In this document: in pieces, positions 9,064 to 16,821 of the stretch
Position numbering within the stretch: the stretch's first letter is position 1
How the letters are laid out: each line of letters starts with the position of its first letter
Origin: an uncultured Porphyromonadaceae bacterium
GTDB taxonomy: Bacteria > Bacteroidota > Bacteroidia > Bacteroidales > Muribaculaceae
Direction: 5' to 3'
DNA length: 20,747 nt
Assembly: GCA_900555165.1 (NCBI GenBank)
Contig: USKE01000004.1
Span: 1-20,747, forward strand
Translations under genes and position numbers: made by a program
Notes under the pieces: generated by a model
The model's input: only the letters and a program-made list of their open reading frames with translations
What the model was told of the DNA's origin: nothing
Databases searched by the model: none

Positions 9064-9109
9064 GTTACCCGCACCCATGGGGAAACGCCCCCACGGGTGC
9101 CGGTGTAAC
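9064..9109. terminator. Strong imperfect hairpin between Wzc-like and Wzy-like genes, with T6 on the + strand side
   Basis: GTTAC at 9064-9068 pairs with GTAAC at 9105-9109. The pairing continues inward with GCACCC/GGGTGC and TGGGG/CCCCA, interrupted by small bulges and one A·C mismatch, around a short A-rich loop. On the + strand six Ts follow directly (9110-9115), an intrinsic-terminator shape facing the wrong way for the operon. On the operon's own strand the hairpin follows an A-run and has no U-tract. It may stop antisense transcription, or act as an mRNA stability or processing element that separates expression of the two genes. Confidence 0.55.
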
Positions 9110-9122
9110 TTTTTTGCAGGTG

Positions 9123-11507
9123 TCACTTTTTATGGAAGAGACGGCCGAAGAAACCGGGTTTCTTCTCCTCTCGGTCAAACGCCTCACCCTCGCCGTAGCC
9201 GTAGCGGGCATAGTTGTGGGTGCCGTTGACCACGATGCCGATGCGCGGAAGACGTTTCTCTTCGGCGGCGCGGTTGATCAGGCGCATGTTGGCGCGGGTA
9301 GTGACGTTGAGACGTGTCACGAAGATGGTGGCGTCGGCCACACGGCCCAGCGAGAAGGTATCGCTGACCATGCCCAGCGGCGCCGAGTCGACAATCACAT
9401 AGTCGTAACGCTCGCGCAGTACGGCGAAGAGCTCGTCGACACGGCCGGTGAGCAGAAGTTCCGAGGGGTTGGGGGGAACCACGCCGGCGGTTATGACATC
9501 CAGATTCACGACCGGCAGGGGCGAGCGCATCGTTATGTCGTCGACGGTCACTTTGTCGTCAGAGAGGTATGCCGTGACACCTGTATGCTGGGGCAGCCCC
9601 AGATATTCGGCCAGACGCGGCTTGCGGATGTCCATACCCACAAGCACCACGCGCTTGCCTGTCATGGCCAGGGCGGCAGCGGTGTTGATGGAGATGAACG
9701 ACTTGCCCTCGCCCGGCTGCGACGACGTCACGATCACCACCTTCTGATCCGAACCGGTAAGCACGAACTGCAGGTTGGTGCGCACAAGCTTGAAAAGCTC
9801 GACAGTCGACGATTTTGAGCCCGGGGTGACCACAAGCGACTTTCCGGCGCGCGAGTTGCAGATTTCGCCGAGCGACGGCACTGTCGTGGCGCTCTCGATC
9901 TCCTCGCGGCTGACGAGTCTGGTGCGGAATATGCTCAGCAGGTATATGCCGATGAAGGGAATCATCATGCCGAAGAGCAGGCAGATGGCCAGTATCATCT
10001 TCTTCGACATGGAGACAGGCTCGCTGTTGCGGTATGCCTCGTCGACGATGCGCCCCTTGGGCATGGTGTTGGCCAGAAGGATTGCGGTCTCCTCGCGTTT
10101 CTGGGTCAGGAACGAATAGAGCGACTGCAGCAGCACCGCGTTGCGGTTGATGTTGCGCAGTTCAAGTTCCTGGCGGGGGAACTGCACCAGATCGCCCTGG
10201 GCACGGTTGAGCTGCATGCGCAGTTCGTCTACGGCCACCTGGGCGCTCTCGGCCACTTTCGACATGGTAAGTATGATATTGGCGCGCAGGGCGTCGAGCT
10301 GTTCTGAAATCTTGCGCAGGGCCACGTTGTCATGCTTGGCGTTCGAGGCCATCTTCATGCGCTCGAGCACCAGCTTGTTGTAGGTGGTGACGAGTTCGTT
10401 TATACCGTCGTTGGCCTGGGGGTTGTCGGCGGTCGACACATTCTGATACGGCACAAGGGCGTATTCGTTGCCCGGGGTGGTAAGGAACTCCCAGGCCATC
10501 TTCATAATCTCGAGCTTTGTCTCTGCCTCGAACAGGCGGCTGGCCACCTCGCCCTTGAGCGTGAGGTTGTAGGCGGCCTCCGATGCCAGATCCACCAGAC
10601 CCTCGTTCTCCTTGTAGTTCCTTACTTTCGACTCATTGGTGTGAATCTGGCCAAGAAGGATATTGATGCGGTCGTCAAGGAACTCAAGTGTCTTGAGGCT
10701 CTGCTGGTTCTTGTGATCCACACCGTTGGCGTTATAATAGCGCATGATGGTGTTGAGCAGCAGCATGCCGAACTTGGGGTCGGGCGTCTCGTAGTTGAGA
10801 CGTATTACGTTGGCCTTTTTCGAGGCCAACGATACCGACACGTCGTCCTGCAGCCCCTCGGCTGCGCGGTCATAGCTCCCCGCGGTCATGAACATCTTGA
10901 TCTCGGGTTCGGCGGGATTGAAATATTTCGTGGTGTCGATCAGGAACAGGCCCAGTTCGGTCTTTATCTGCACCGGGAAACGGGCGTGCTTGATCTTGGC
11001 CACCGTCTTCTTGAGGGTGGGAATCTTGGCGGTGACGTCGGCCGTGAGGTCTTTGTGCACCTTCACCTTGAATGTAACGCCGAGCTGTGTGGTGTCGGCG
11101 AACAGGGGAGGCACAATCACGTCAAGCGGATACTCCTCGCGCATCAGTGCCGCCTTCATGAACCCTTCGCGCAGGAAACGGGTGCGGTCCATGCCCAGAT
11201 CCTTGGCCACGTCGCAGTAAAGCGAGTGCGACGACACCAGAAAGACCTCGTCGTCGACCGGACTGGTGCCGGTCATGAGTGTCGACATGTCGAACGAGAA
11301 GTTGTCCATCGTCGATGCCGGGCCCTTGTCCTCATCCTCGATCAGCACGGTAGCCGTCACGGCATACTCGGTCTTCTGGCGTGTGATGATGAAGTAACCG
11401 ACCAGGCCGGCGATAAAGATGGATATGACAAACCAGTACCAGCGCGAGGTGTAGTCGCGCCAGAGGGCTTTCAGGTCTATGAAATCTGAGGCTGTTTTCT
11501 TTTCCAA
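9123..11507 (-). CDS. Wzc-like polysaccharide co-polymerase / tyrosine autokinase (794 aa)
   Basis: Domain order is the full-length Wzc type: cytoplasmic N-terminus, TM1 (about 22-41), a long periplasmic Wzz-like domain with helical hairpins (about 50-495) including an FPRQELELRNINRN element of GNVR type, TM2 (about 503-526), and a C-terminal BY-kinase domain. The kinase motifs are clear: Walker A with PGEGKSF (598-604), Walker A' VLVGMDIRKP (621-630) and Walker B VIVD (704-707). The C-terminal tyrosine cluster is small: Y766, Y769 and Y771, followed by a basic FFGRLFHKK end. Wzc proteins control polymer length and export by cycling tyrosine phosphorylation together with the outer-membrane Wza channel. 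The Wza-like gene lies 35 bp upstream in the same operon. Confidence 0.95.
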   Translation of the reverse strand: MEKKTASDFIDLKALWRDYTSRWYWFVISIFIAGLVGYFIITRQKTEYAVTATVLIEDEDKGPASTMDNFSFDMSTLMTGTSPVDDEVFLVSSHSLYCDVAKDLGMDRTRFLREGFMKAALMREEYPLDVIVPPLFADTTQLGVTFKVKVHKDLTADVTAKIPTLKKTVAKIKHARFPVQIKTELGLFLIDTTKYFNPAEPEIKMFMTAGSYDRAAEGLQDDVSVSLASKKANVIRLNYETPDPKFGMLLLNTIMRYYNANGVDHKNQQSLKTLEFLDDRINILLGQIHTNESKVRNYKENEGLVDLASEAAYNLTLKGEVASRLFEAETKLEIMKMAWEFLTTPGNEYALVPYQNVSTADNPQANDGINELVTTYNKLVLERMKMASNAKHDNVALRKISEQLDALRANIILTMSKVAESAQVAVDELRMQLNRAQGDLVQFPRQELELRNINRNAVLLQSLYSFLTQKREETAILLANTMPKGRIVDEAYRNSEPVSMSKKMILAICLLFGMMIPFIGIYLLSIFRTRLVSREEIESATTVPSLGEICNSRAGKSLVVTPGSKSSTVELFKLVRTNLQFVLTGSDQKVVIVTSSQPGEGKSFISINTAAALAMTGKRVVLVGMDIRKPRLAEYLGLPQHTGVTAYLSDDKVTVDDITMRSPLPVVNLDVITAGVVPPNPSELLLTGRVDELFAVLRERYDYVIVDSAPLGMVSDTFSLGRVADATIFVTRLNVTTRANMRLINRAAEEKRLPRIGIVVNGTHNYARYGYGEGEAFDREEKKPGFFGRLFHKK

Positions 11508-11542
11508 AGCCGGAATATTTTTTATTAAGTGACTGGTCGAGA

Positions 11543-12367
11543 TTATTTGATTACAAGCGCTATCACAAGCGACGATATTACCGAGGCCACAGACACGATT
11601 GTGGTGATTATCTGCAGGCGGTAGCCGTTTTCAGAGTTGTAACGTGCATTTGCGGCACGGATCTCGTTGGGGCGGATGTAGATGTAGTCGTTCGGCTGAA
11701 GGTAGAAGTAGGGCGACGTGAGCAGGTCTGACGAGTTCAGGTCGAGCATAACGCGCTCCTGAGTGCCGTTGTTGTCGCGCACCAGCAGCACCTGGTCGCG
11801 GCGTCCGTAGGGGGTCATGTCGCCGGCGTCGGCCAGTGCGTCAAGTATCGAGTAGCGGTTGCGGGTCACCTTCACCGGGCCGGGACGCAGAACCTCGCCA
11901 AGCACGTTCACACGGAAATTCACAAGCTGCACCACCACGATGGGGTCAGCCACCACCTCCGAGATACGGCGGGTCAGGTACTGCTGGAGCTCCTCGACGG
12001 TCATGCCGGCCACGTGAATCACACCGAGCTGGGGGAAATTGATGTTGCCCGCCGTATCAACGACGTATGTCTGCGACTTGGGGGTCACATTCTGCTGCAC
12101 GATATCCTCGCGGACACCTACGGCGGTCGACACCATATTATATGGAGCGGTGGCCACCGGTTCCTCTGAAGTCACATATATGTAAAGCTCGTCATCGGGC
12201 CCGAGTTTCAGGGGCACCGACTTGGGCATGGCCGTAGTCGAGGTCTCGGTCAGATCCTCGAAATATGTAAGAGAGCCCTGGTTCGACTTACACGACGACA
12301 TCGCCAGAACGATGACCGACAGCAGAGTAACTAAAAGTTTCCCTTTGATGTTTTTGAATAGAAGCAT
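11543..12367 (-). CDS. Wza-like polysaccharide export outer-membrane lipoprotein (274 aa)
   Basis: The ATG at 12365-12367 is preferred over the upstream in-frame ATG at 12488-12490. It gives a normal lipoprotein signal peptide (basic residues, Leu/Val-rich core, then M-S-S-C with Cys at residue 26), whereas the extra 41 residues are non-coding in style and cover the probable promoter. The mature part begins with an export domain (LGPDDELYIYV near residues 55-65), then a SLBB-type segment (VNVLGEVLRPGPVKV), and ends in a hydrophobic helix (about 250-273) as in Bacteroidetes Wza homologues. It should form the outer-membrane export channel and dock to the Wzc-like protein encoded just downstream. 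The Met at -3 of the lipobox is slightly unusual. It is the first gene of the exopolysaccharide operon. Confidence 0.93.
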   Translation of the reverse strand: MLLFKNIKGKLLVTLLSVIVLAMSSCKSNQGSLTYFEDLTETSTTAMPKSVPLKLGPDDELYIYVTSEEPVATAPYNMVSTAVGVREDIVQQNVTPKSQTYVVDTAGNINFPQLGVIHVAGMTVEELQQYLTRRISEVVADPIVVVQLVNFRVNVLGEVLRPGPVKVTRNRYSILDALADAGDMTPYGRRDQVLLVRDNNGTQERVMLDLNSSDLLTSPYFYLQPNDYIYIRPNEIRAANARYNSENGYRLQIITTIVSVASVISSLVIALVIK

Positions 12368-12460
12368 GCTGATGTCTTGTGCTGTACGGCCCGGCGCATT
12401 GCTCCACCGGCCCGTTATACGATATTGATTCACTAAAACTAACGTACCCCGTGCCGGTTT

Positions 12461-12491
12461 ATTGTATCCCCGTCCGTCTGAATCCCCCAAA
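12461..12491 (-). promoter_or_regulatory. Candidate Bacteroidetes-type promoter for the exopolysaccharide operon
   Basis: On the - strand TTTG (12488-12491) is followed after 21 bp by TACAAT (12461-12466). This fits the -33 TTTG and the start of the -7 TA element of Bacteroidetes primary-sigma promoters, although the downstream TTTG half of the -7 consensus is not matched. The start would lie about 90 bp upstream of the Wza-like ATG, leaving a leader with an imperfect GC-rich hairpin (ACGG-CCGG arms, about 12385-12415). The match is suggestive only. Confidence 0.35.
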
Positions 12492-12519
12492 ATACCGCGA
12501 CTTTTTTTACCGCCCGTTT

Positions 12520-12561
12520 AAAAATCATCGGTGTCCGGTACAATATTCACCGGACACCGAT
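12520..12561 (-). terminator. Perfect 13-bp-arm hairpin plus U-tract ending the protease/GTPase operon
   Basis: ATCGGTGTCCGGT (12527-12539) and ACCGGACACCGAT (12549-12561) are exact reverse complements around a 9-nt loop. In the direction of the upstream - strand operon the stem is followed by GA and then five Ts (12520-12524), giving an intrinsic terminator about 75 bp after the stop at 12638. It lies upstream of the candidate promoter of the Wza-like gene, so it would insulate the two operons. A palindrome this perfect could also serve as an operator. Confidence 0.7.
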
Positions 12562-12590
12562 AATGTATTTTCTGAATATGCTGATGAATT

Positions 12591-12630
12591 TTCTGATTTA
12601 AATATACTGGTTCTGATTTAAATATACTGG
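12591..12630. repeat. Exact 20-bp tandem duplication
   Basis: TTCTGATTTAAATATACTGG occurs twice back to back (12591-12610 and 12611-12630) with no mismatch. Each copy contains the palindrome ATTTAAAT. A shortened relative, TTCTGAATATGCTGA (12570-12584), lies just before them and looks like a third copy that lost five bases. The array is AT-rich in a GC-rich genome and sits 7 bp beyond the stop of the ChaN/EreA-like gene. Confidence 0.9.
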
Positions 12631-12637
12631 GGCGGGA

Positions 12638-14206
12638 TCATTTGCCGAGGAGGGTGTCGACGACGTACTCGCGTGTAAGTTCAGAGGCGGGGCGCCCGAA
12701 CCACATCCAGCGTGCGTCACTGAGGTCAAGCACCTCGGCCCGACGTTTCATCTCGGCCACGAATTCATCGGTGAAGATTTCGGTCAGCGGTGTGGCCTGA
12801 GGTTCCCCCTCAAGCGGGTGCAGGAACAGATAGCCGTCGTAATTATCGGCATAACTGCCGGTTGCGGCGTTATACTTGATTTCATGAATGCCGTCGAAAG
12901 GCTCGGCGCCGAACGGCGAGCCGGCCAGCCGGAAACCTACGGAACGATCCCCGGCAAGGGCGAACGCCCGGTCGAACATACCTCCGCGCACCTGCTCGCG
13001 GTGATTGCCGCTGTTGTCGCTCGAAATAGAGTGCTGGTAAATGGTGAATACGTTGTCGCTGCCGAGCCGCGCCGAGAGCTGAGCGCCGGCTGTGAGCTGC
13101 GCATCTTGGCCGTGCGCCGCCGAGGCTATACCCGCCTGGCCTGACTTGTAGGCGTGGGCACACCCCACCAGGAAGAGGGCGCCGCGACTGTCAGACGACT
13201 CGGCGAGCGTACTGCAGATCACATCGGCCATGTGGGTGTTGCGGTCTTCGGCCTCGGCCTGATCTTCCGTTACCTTCGAATAGGGTATCTGATAATCTAC
13301 CAGGGTGACCTTGATGCGGTTTTCCTCGGGCAAGGAATGATTCAGGCTCCACAGATCGGATATGAAATCAAACTCGCCACGATCCCACCATCCGTTAGGC
13401 TGTTCCTCACGGAAAATGCGGTATATCAGCTCACTGTCAGGCTCGGTTCCGGCCATGAACTCATCCATCAGCGGCTGACACCACGACGGGAGTTCCATGA
13501 AAAGATGCCCCGTTTTCCGGGCGAAACCGGGCATGGCCAGCAGTCTGCGCAACATATCCCACGACACCTTGCGGCGGTGATACTCTCCGTTGACTACAAG
13601 ACGGTAGCGGCCCAGCATGTCGAGCACGAATTCCTCGGGCGACTGGCTGACCCCACCCAGGAAATCAGCGAACGGAGCCACATCTTGCGGCAGATTCTCA
13701 ATGGCGGCTATTCGCGGCACATTCGCCAGGTGCACCGGCAGCTGTGCCACAGCCTCGTTCACGGCGCCGTCAGGGTCGTAGGCGAGGCCCTGCCCTCCGT
13801 TTACCCAGCGTCCATTCTCAAGCCAGCAATAGTTGAGTAGATAGAAACCGTCGCCCTCAGTATGTGTGACCACGGCGGCCGCGCTGTCGCGATATGTGAT
13901 GACACGGTCGATCTGCTCGCCGAGCACACGGTTTACATAGGCGGAATCCACACCCTCATCCGGGGCGTCGGCCGCAAAGCTGAACTTCGAGGTGGATATC
14001 TCCTTCCAGTACCGGGCATGCCCCGTGGCGCACACCCAGGCCCGTGAAAGGAAATATGACATTGGCGACGACAGGTTTATCGAGTCAAGCTGAAAGTCGC
14101 CTGTCTTCCGGTTCACCTCTTCCATCCGGAAACCTTCGGGCATCTGCGCCGCGCACAACTGCGCCGTACCGAGAGCCATACATACTGCAAGAATGTTAAT
14201 TTTCAT
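12638..14206 (-). CDS. Secreted ChaN/EreA/TraB-fold protein, putative hydrolase (522 aa)
   Basis: A signal peptide ending near C-A-A|Q (residues 1-20) exports the protein. There is no lipobox. From about residue 195 the ChaN/erythromycin-esterase/TraB superfamily pattern is visible: a strand ending in GEYH (207-210), a strand ending in MELPS (237-241, Glu 238), TLVDYQ (301-306), an EDRNTHMA helix (320-327) and LFLVGCAHAYK (344-354). In this fold the Glu/His pairs usually form a metal, haem or catalytic site. The first ~190 residues and the last ~150 match nothing I recognise. It is the last gene of the six-gene operon (39 bp after the preceding gene) and is followed by the hairpin terminator. 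It could be a periplasmic effector or processing enzyme for the system, or a passenger. Similarity to EreA does not imply macrolide resistance. Confidence 0.65.
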   Translation of the reverse strand: MKINILAVCMALGTAQLCAAQMPEGFRMEEVNRKTGDFQLDSINLSSPMSYFLSRAWVCATGHARYWKEISTSKFSFAADAPDEGVDSAYVNRVLGEQIDRVITYRDSAAAVVTHTEGDGFYLLNYCWLENGRWVNGGQGLAYDPDGAVNEAVAQLPVHLANVPRIAAIENLPQDVAPFADFLGGVSQSPEEFVLDMLGRYRLVVNGEYHRRKVSWDMLRRLLAMPGFARKTGHLFMELPSWCQPLMDEFMAGTEPDSELIYRIFREEQPNGWWDRGEFDFISDLWSLNHSLPEENRIKVTLVDYQIPYSKVTEDQAEAEDRNTHMADVICSTLAESSDSRGALFLVGCAHAYKSGQAGIASAAHGQDAQLTAGAQLSARLGSDNVFTIYQHSISSDNSGNHREQVRGGMFDRAFALAGDRSVGFRLAGSPFGAEPFDGIHEIKYNAATGSYADNYDGYLFLHPLEGEPQATPLTEIFTDEFVAEMKRRAEVLDLSDARWMWFGRPASELTREYVVDTLLGK

Positions 14207-14245
14207 TTTATTATGGTTATTAGGAAGTTGAAATGTCGGTCGGGG

Positions 14246-15091
14246 TCAGCCGCGGTGGTCGACTATGAGGTCATTGGCGCGCTCTTTCAGGGAGGTAGTG
14301 GAACGGGCCGATGAGCCGTAGACAGCCCTGACGTTGTCGTATTCGCGGAAAGCATTTTCCACCCGGCTCACCAGAGCGCTGTAGGCGGCATCAGACATGT
14401 GCGGGGCATAAAGCCGGTTCACCAGGTCGCTCAGATAGTTCCAGTGGCCGTCGGCAATGCGTCCGGGCACTTCGGCCAGGGCGGCGACAAGCGAGGTGTT
14501 GTTGCTAAGCGGCGCGGTCTTGCGCAACCGGGCGGCGCGCGCTATGGTACTGCGCGCGGCATCGGCGCCGCTGAAACGCGCTCCGGAGAGCCTGCGCGCC
14601 TCGGCATACATGGCCAGCGTGGATTCTATGGATTTCAGGGCGTCACCGGATCCCGAGGCCGTCACGACCGAAATCCCGCCGGCGGTCTTCAGAGAGCGGA
14701 GATAAGCGGCCCGCGCCCCCATGAATGCAATGTCGTGGTCAAGCCACACGGCACGACTGAAACGCGCGTCGCTCCAGGTTTTCAGTTTCGGCACATAAAC
14801 GGTCACAAGCTCTGTCATCCTGGTGTCGGCGGCAGCGGCATCTATCAGTTTTTCAGCACGGGCGGCAGCCATGAGGTCATTCACCTCGAAAAACAGCCGG
14901 TGCACCGAATCGAGGCCATGATCGTCGGTATTGTCGATGCGGGCTATCCCCTGCTCGACTGTTGTCGTATATGGGTCGGTGAGCGCGAGCCGGGCCGGGG
15001 GCGCCATGACCGTGCGGTAATATATCGCCACCGCGGCCACCACAGCCACCGCCGCGAGCACCAGTAGAATGATTTTTATCGGGGTCTTCAT
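14246..15091 (-). CDS. Single-pass membrane protein with helical extracytoplasmic domain, function unknown (281 aa)
   Basis: A short basic N-terminus (MKTPIK) leads into one hydrophobic anchor (about residues 7-26). The rest, about 250 residues, is Ala/Arg-rich and looks entirely alpha-helical, with no cysteines and no recognised motif. By the positive-inside rule the C-terminal domain is periplasmic. It sits 19 bp after the 560-residue protein gene and 39 bp before the ChaN/EreA-like gene, within the tight operon, so it is likely a structural or scaffold partner of the other membrane components. A distant relation to the helical extracytoplasmic loop of the four-helix protein in the same operon is possible but not demonstrable by eye. 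I do not assign a function. Confidence 0.8.
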   Translation of the reverse strand: MKTPIKIILLVLAAVAVVAAVAIYYRTVMAPPARLALTDPYTTTVEQGIARIDNTDDHGLDSVHRLFFEVNDLMAAARAEKLIDAAAADTRMTELVTVYVPKLKTWSDARFSRAVWLDHDIAFMGARAAYLRSLKTAGGISVVTASGSGDALKSIESTLAMYAEARRLSGARFSGADAARSTIARAARLRKTAPLSNNTSLVAALAEVPGRIADGHWNYLSDLVNRLYAPHMSDAAYSALVSRVENAFREYDNVRAVYGSSARSTTSLKERANDLIVDHRG

Positions 15092-15110
15092 AAGTTATCT
15101 GAAGGGATGG

Positions 15111-16793
15111 TCATTTCTTTTTGCCGTCGGCAACATCGAAGGGTGAGGCGGTTCCGCCGTTCTTGCCGGAATCCTTGGCGGGTGTGCTTTTGGCTGATTT
15201 TCCGGTTTTGGCTGATTTTCCTGTAGCACCTGCCTTTGCGCCGTTGCGGGCAGCCCTGGCTTTTTCAGCCTCGGCAGCACGCGCTTTCTCGGCCTCTTCG
15301 GCACGGCGCAGTTCCTCGGCACGGCGGGCATTGTCTTTCTCAAGCGAATCGAGACGGGCTGCCGCGGCGGCATCCTCCGGCGAAAGCTGACCCGGCGTGA
15401 CAGGATTCTCGGCTCCGAATTCATCGGAAACCATATCGAGGCTCCCGGCACCGGTCTGCACCTGCTCATATTCCGTTTCCGAGGGCCATATCCACCTGTA
15501 CACCGCCATGGCGCCCCATGCAAGCAGTGCCACGGCACAAGCCACACCGAAACCGATCAGCCAGTCGGTCACGCGGTTATGCTCTTTCTGCACAAGATGG
15601 TTGTGCTGCATGGTGTATCCCGGCAGCAGCTCGGGGTCATACGGGTCAAAGCCTTTGCCTGAAATGACCACGCGGGCCTGTGTGCCGTCGCGCAGCGTCA
15701 CGGTGCGCTCCACTGTGGTCTCCTTGCGCTCAAGATAGAATGTAAGCGGTAACGACACGAGGTCGACCGTCTTTGACAGGCGCGGGTACTCGGGCGTGGC
15801 CGGCACGGCCTCAAGCCGGACACCCCTGAGCCTGTCGTCAGGGAAACAGAGCTGCGACGTGAGCGGCTGACCGTTGAGCATGACACTGCGCAGGGGGATT
15901 TCCGTACCCTTGTCACGGTCAAGCACCCGTATGTCCTTAAGATCCACCACCTTCATCCAGGGGGTGCTGTCGGCGGGGATGGCCAGCGGCATCCCGTCGG
16001 CCTCGGCGGTCGCCGTAACGGCAAACGGTTTCGGCCTGTAACCTTCGCGCACGGCGCGGAACCGCATCTGCGTGCCCGAAACCTCCATCTTAGGCACGGT
16101 GAACGGGTTTCCCTGCGCGTCGCAGATCTTCACGCCGGGGCCGAACGCTGCCGCCACGGCCTCGGGCGCGGGGGGCATCACCGCCACCTGCTCCACGAGC
16201 CTGAGCGTGTCGTTGAGGTTCACCACACCCGCACGCAGAGGCAACGGCCTGTCCATGATGAACACCGACCGGTAAAGCGAATATTCCGGCTGATAGCGCC
16301 CGGGGCCCAGAATCTCCTCCGGGGTGAAACGTGGTGCGCCCACAGCGGCATACCCCTGCCGGGCCGACGGCCGGTAGGGGGGCGTGTAGGTCTTCGAGGT
16401 ATAATCTTCGCGCGACATCTTCAGCAATGTCTCGCGTGCCTGATTGTCGAACTCGCCGCGGCTTACAATCTTCTTCACACTGTCAAGCACGCGCACAAGC
16501 TCCAGACCGCCGATCTCCGAGCACGAGGGCACATGAATCCAGACACACATGTTGTCTTCCGAACGGCCGGGCACCGGTCTTACCACCGAAAGCAGTATGG
16601 CCTTTGGCAGCACCTCAAGCTGTGTGACTATGTTTCCGGCCTGAACGTATGCAGGGTCAAGCGCCGCGAACGACGCGCGCACGTCATGTATGGCCGATTT
16701 CCACTCTTTCTGCGCGCCGATGAGTGTCGGTTCCTGAACACCGCCATAGGTGACCTGCGTGGCGAAACTGAGCGACGATATATTGTGTTCCAT
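15111..16793 (-). CDS. GAP1-N-like / beta-rich / single-TM protein with basic coiled-coil tail (560 aa)
   Basis: No signal peptide is present, so the large N-terminal part is cytoplasmic. Residues 10-110 contain QVTYGG (13-18), a stretch ending in Pro and Arg (PVPGR, 73-77), then MCVWIHVP (82-89) and a helical IGGLELVRVL segment. This order resembles the N-terminal domain of GTPase-associated protein 1 (GAP1-N), where a Gln-Tyr-Gly start precedes an Arg...VW-H motif. The match is by pattern only. Residues 215-375 look beta-rich, with two PEGA-like Ig-type stretches. One TM helix lies at about 411-434. The C-terminal ~85 residues hold an Ala/Glu/Arg coiled coil (about 477-516) and a Lys/Ala/Gly-rich end. 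The gene directly follows the GTPase gene (28 bp), as expected for a GTPase partner. The tail would be outside the cytoplasm if there is only one TM helix. Confidence 0.78.
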   Translation of the reverse strand: MEHNISSLSFATQVTYGGVQEPTLIGAQKEWKSAIHDVRASFAALDPAYVQAGNIVTQLEVLPKAILLSVVRPVPGRSEDNMCVWIHVPSCSEIGGLELVRVLDSVKKIVSRGEFDNQARETLLKMSREDYTSKTYTPPYRPSARQGYAAVGAPRFTPEEILGPGRYQPEYSLYRSVFIMDRPLPLRAGVVNLNDTLRLVEQVAVMPPAPEAVAAAFGPGVKICDAQGNPFTVPKMEVSGTQMRFRAVREGYRPKPFAVTATAEADGMPLAIPADSTPWMKVVDLKDIRVLDRDKGTEIPLRSVMLNGQPLTSQLCFPDDRLRGVRLEAVPATPEYPRLSKTVDLVSLPLTFYLERKETTVERTVTLRDGTQARVVISGKGFDPYDPELLPGYTMQHNHLVQKEHNRVTDWLIGFGVACAVALLAWGAMAVYRWIWPSETEYEQVQTGAGSLDMVSDEFGAENPVTPGQLSPEDAAAAARLDSLEKDNARRAEELRRAEEAEKARAAEAEKARAARNGAKAGATGKSAKTGKSAKSTPAKDSGKNGGTASPFDVADGKKK

Positions 16794-16821
16794 TGATTTC
16801 TATATTTGAGGGAGGTTATGA

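Noticed and set aside
10332..11489. 385-codon + strand open frame opposite the Wzc-like gene
   Set aside because: It mirrors the codon structure of the kinase gene, whose Walker motifs are unmistakable.
12368..12490. Upstream extension of the Wza-like protein to an ATG at 12488-12490
   Set aside because: It would bury the lipoprotein signal peptide 41 residues inside the protein and overlap the candidate promoter.
12638..14206. Macrolide resistance esterase (ereA-type)
   Set aside because: Only the general superfamily motifs match; length, signal peptide and operon context differ, so a resistance call is not supported.
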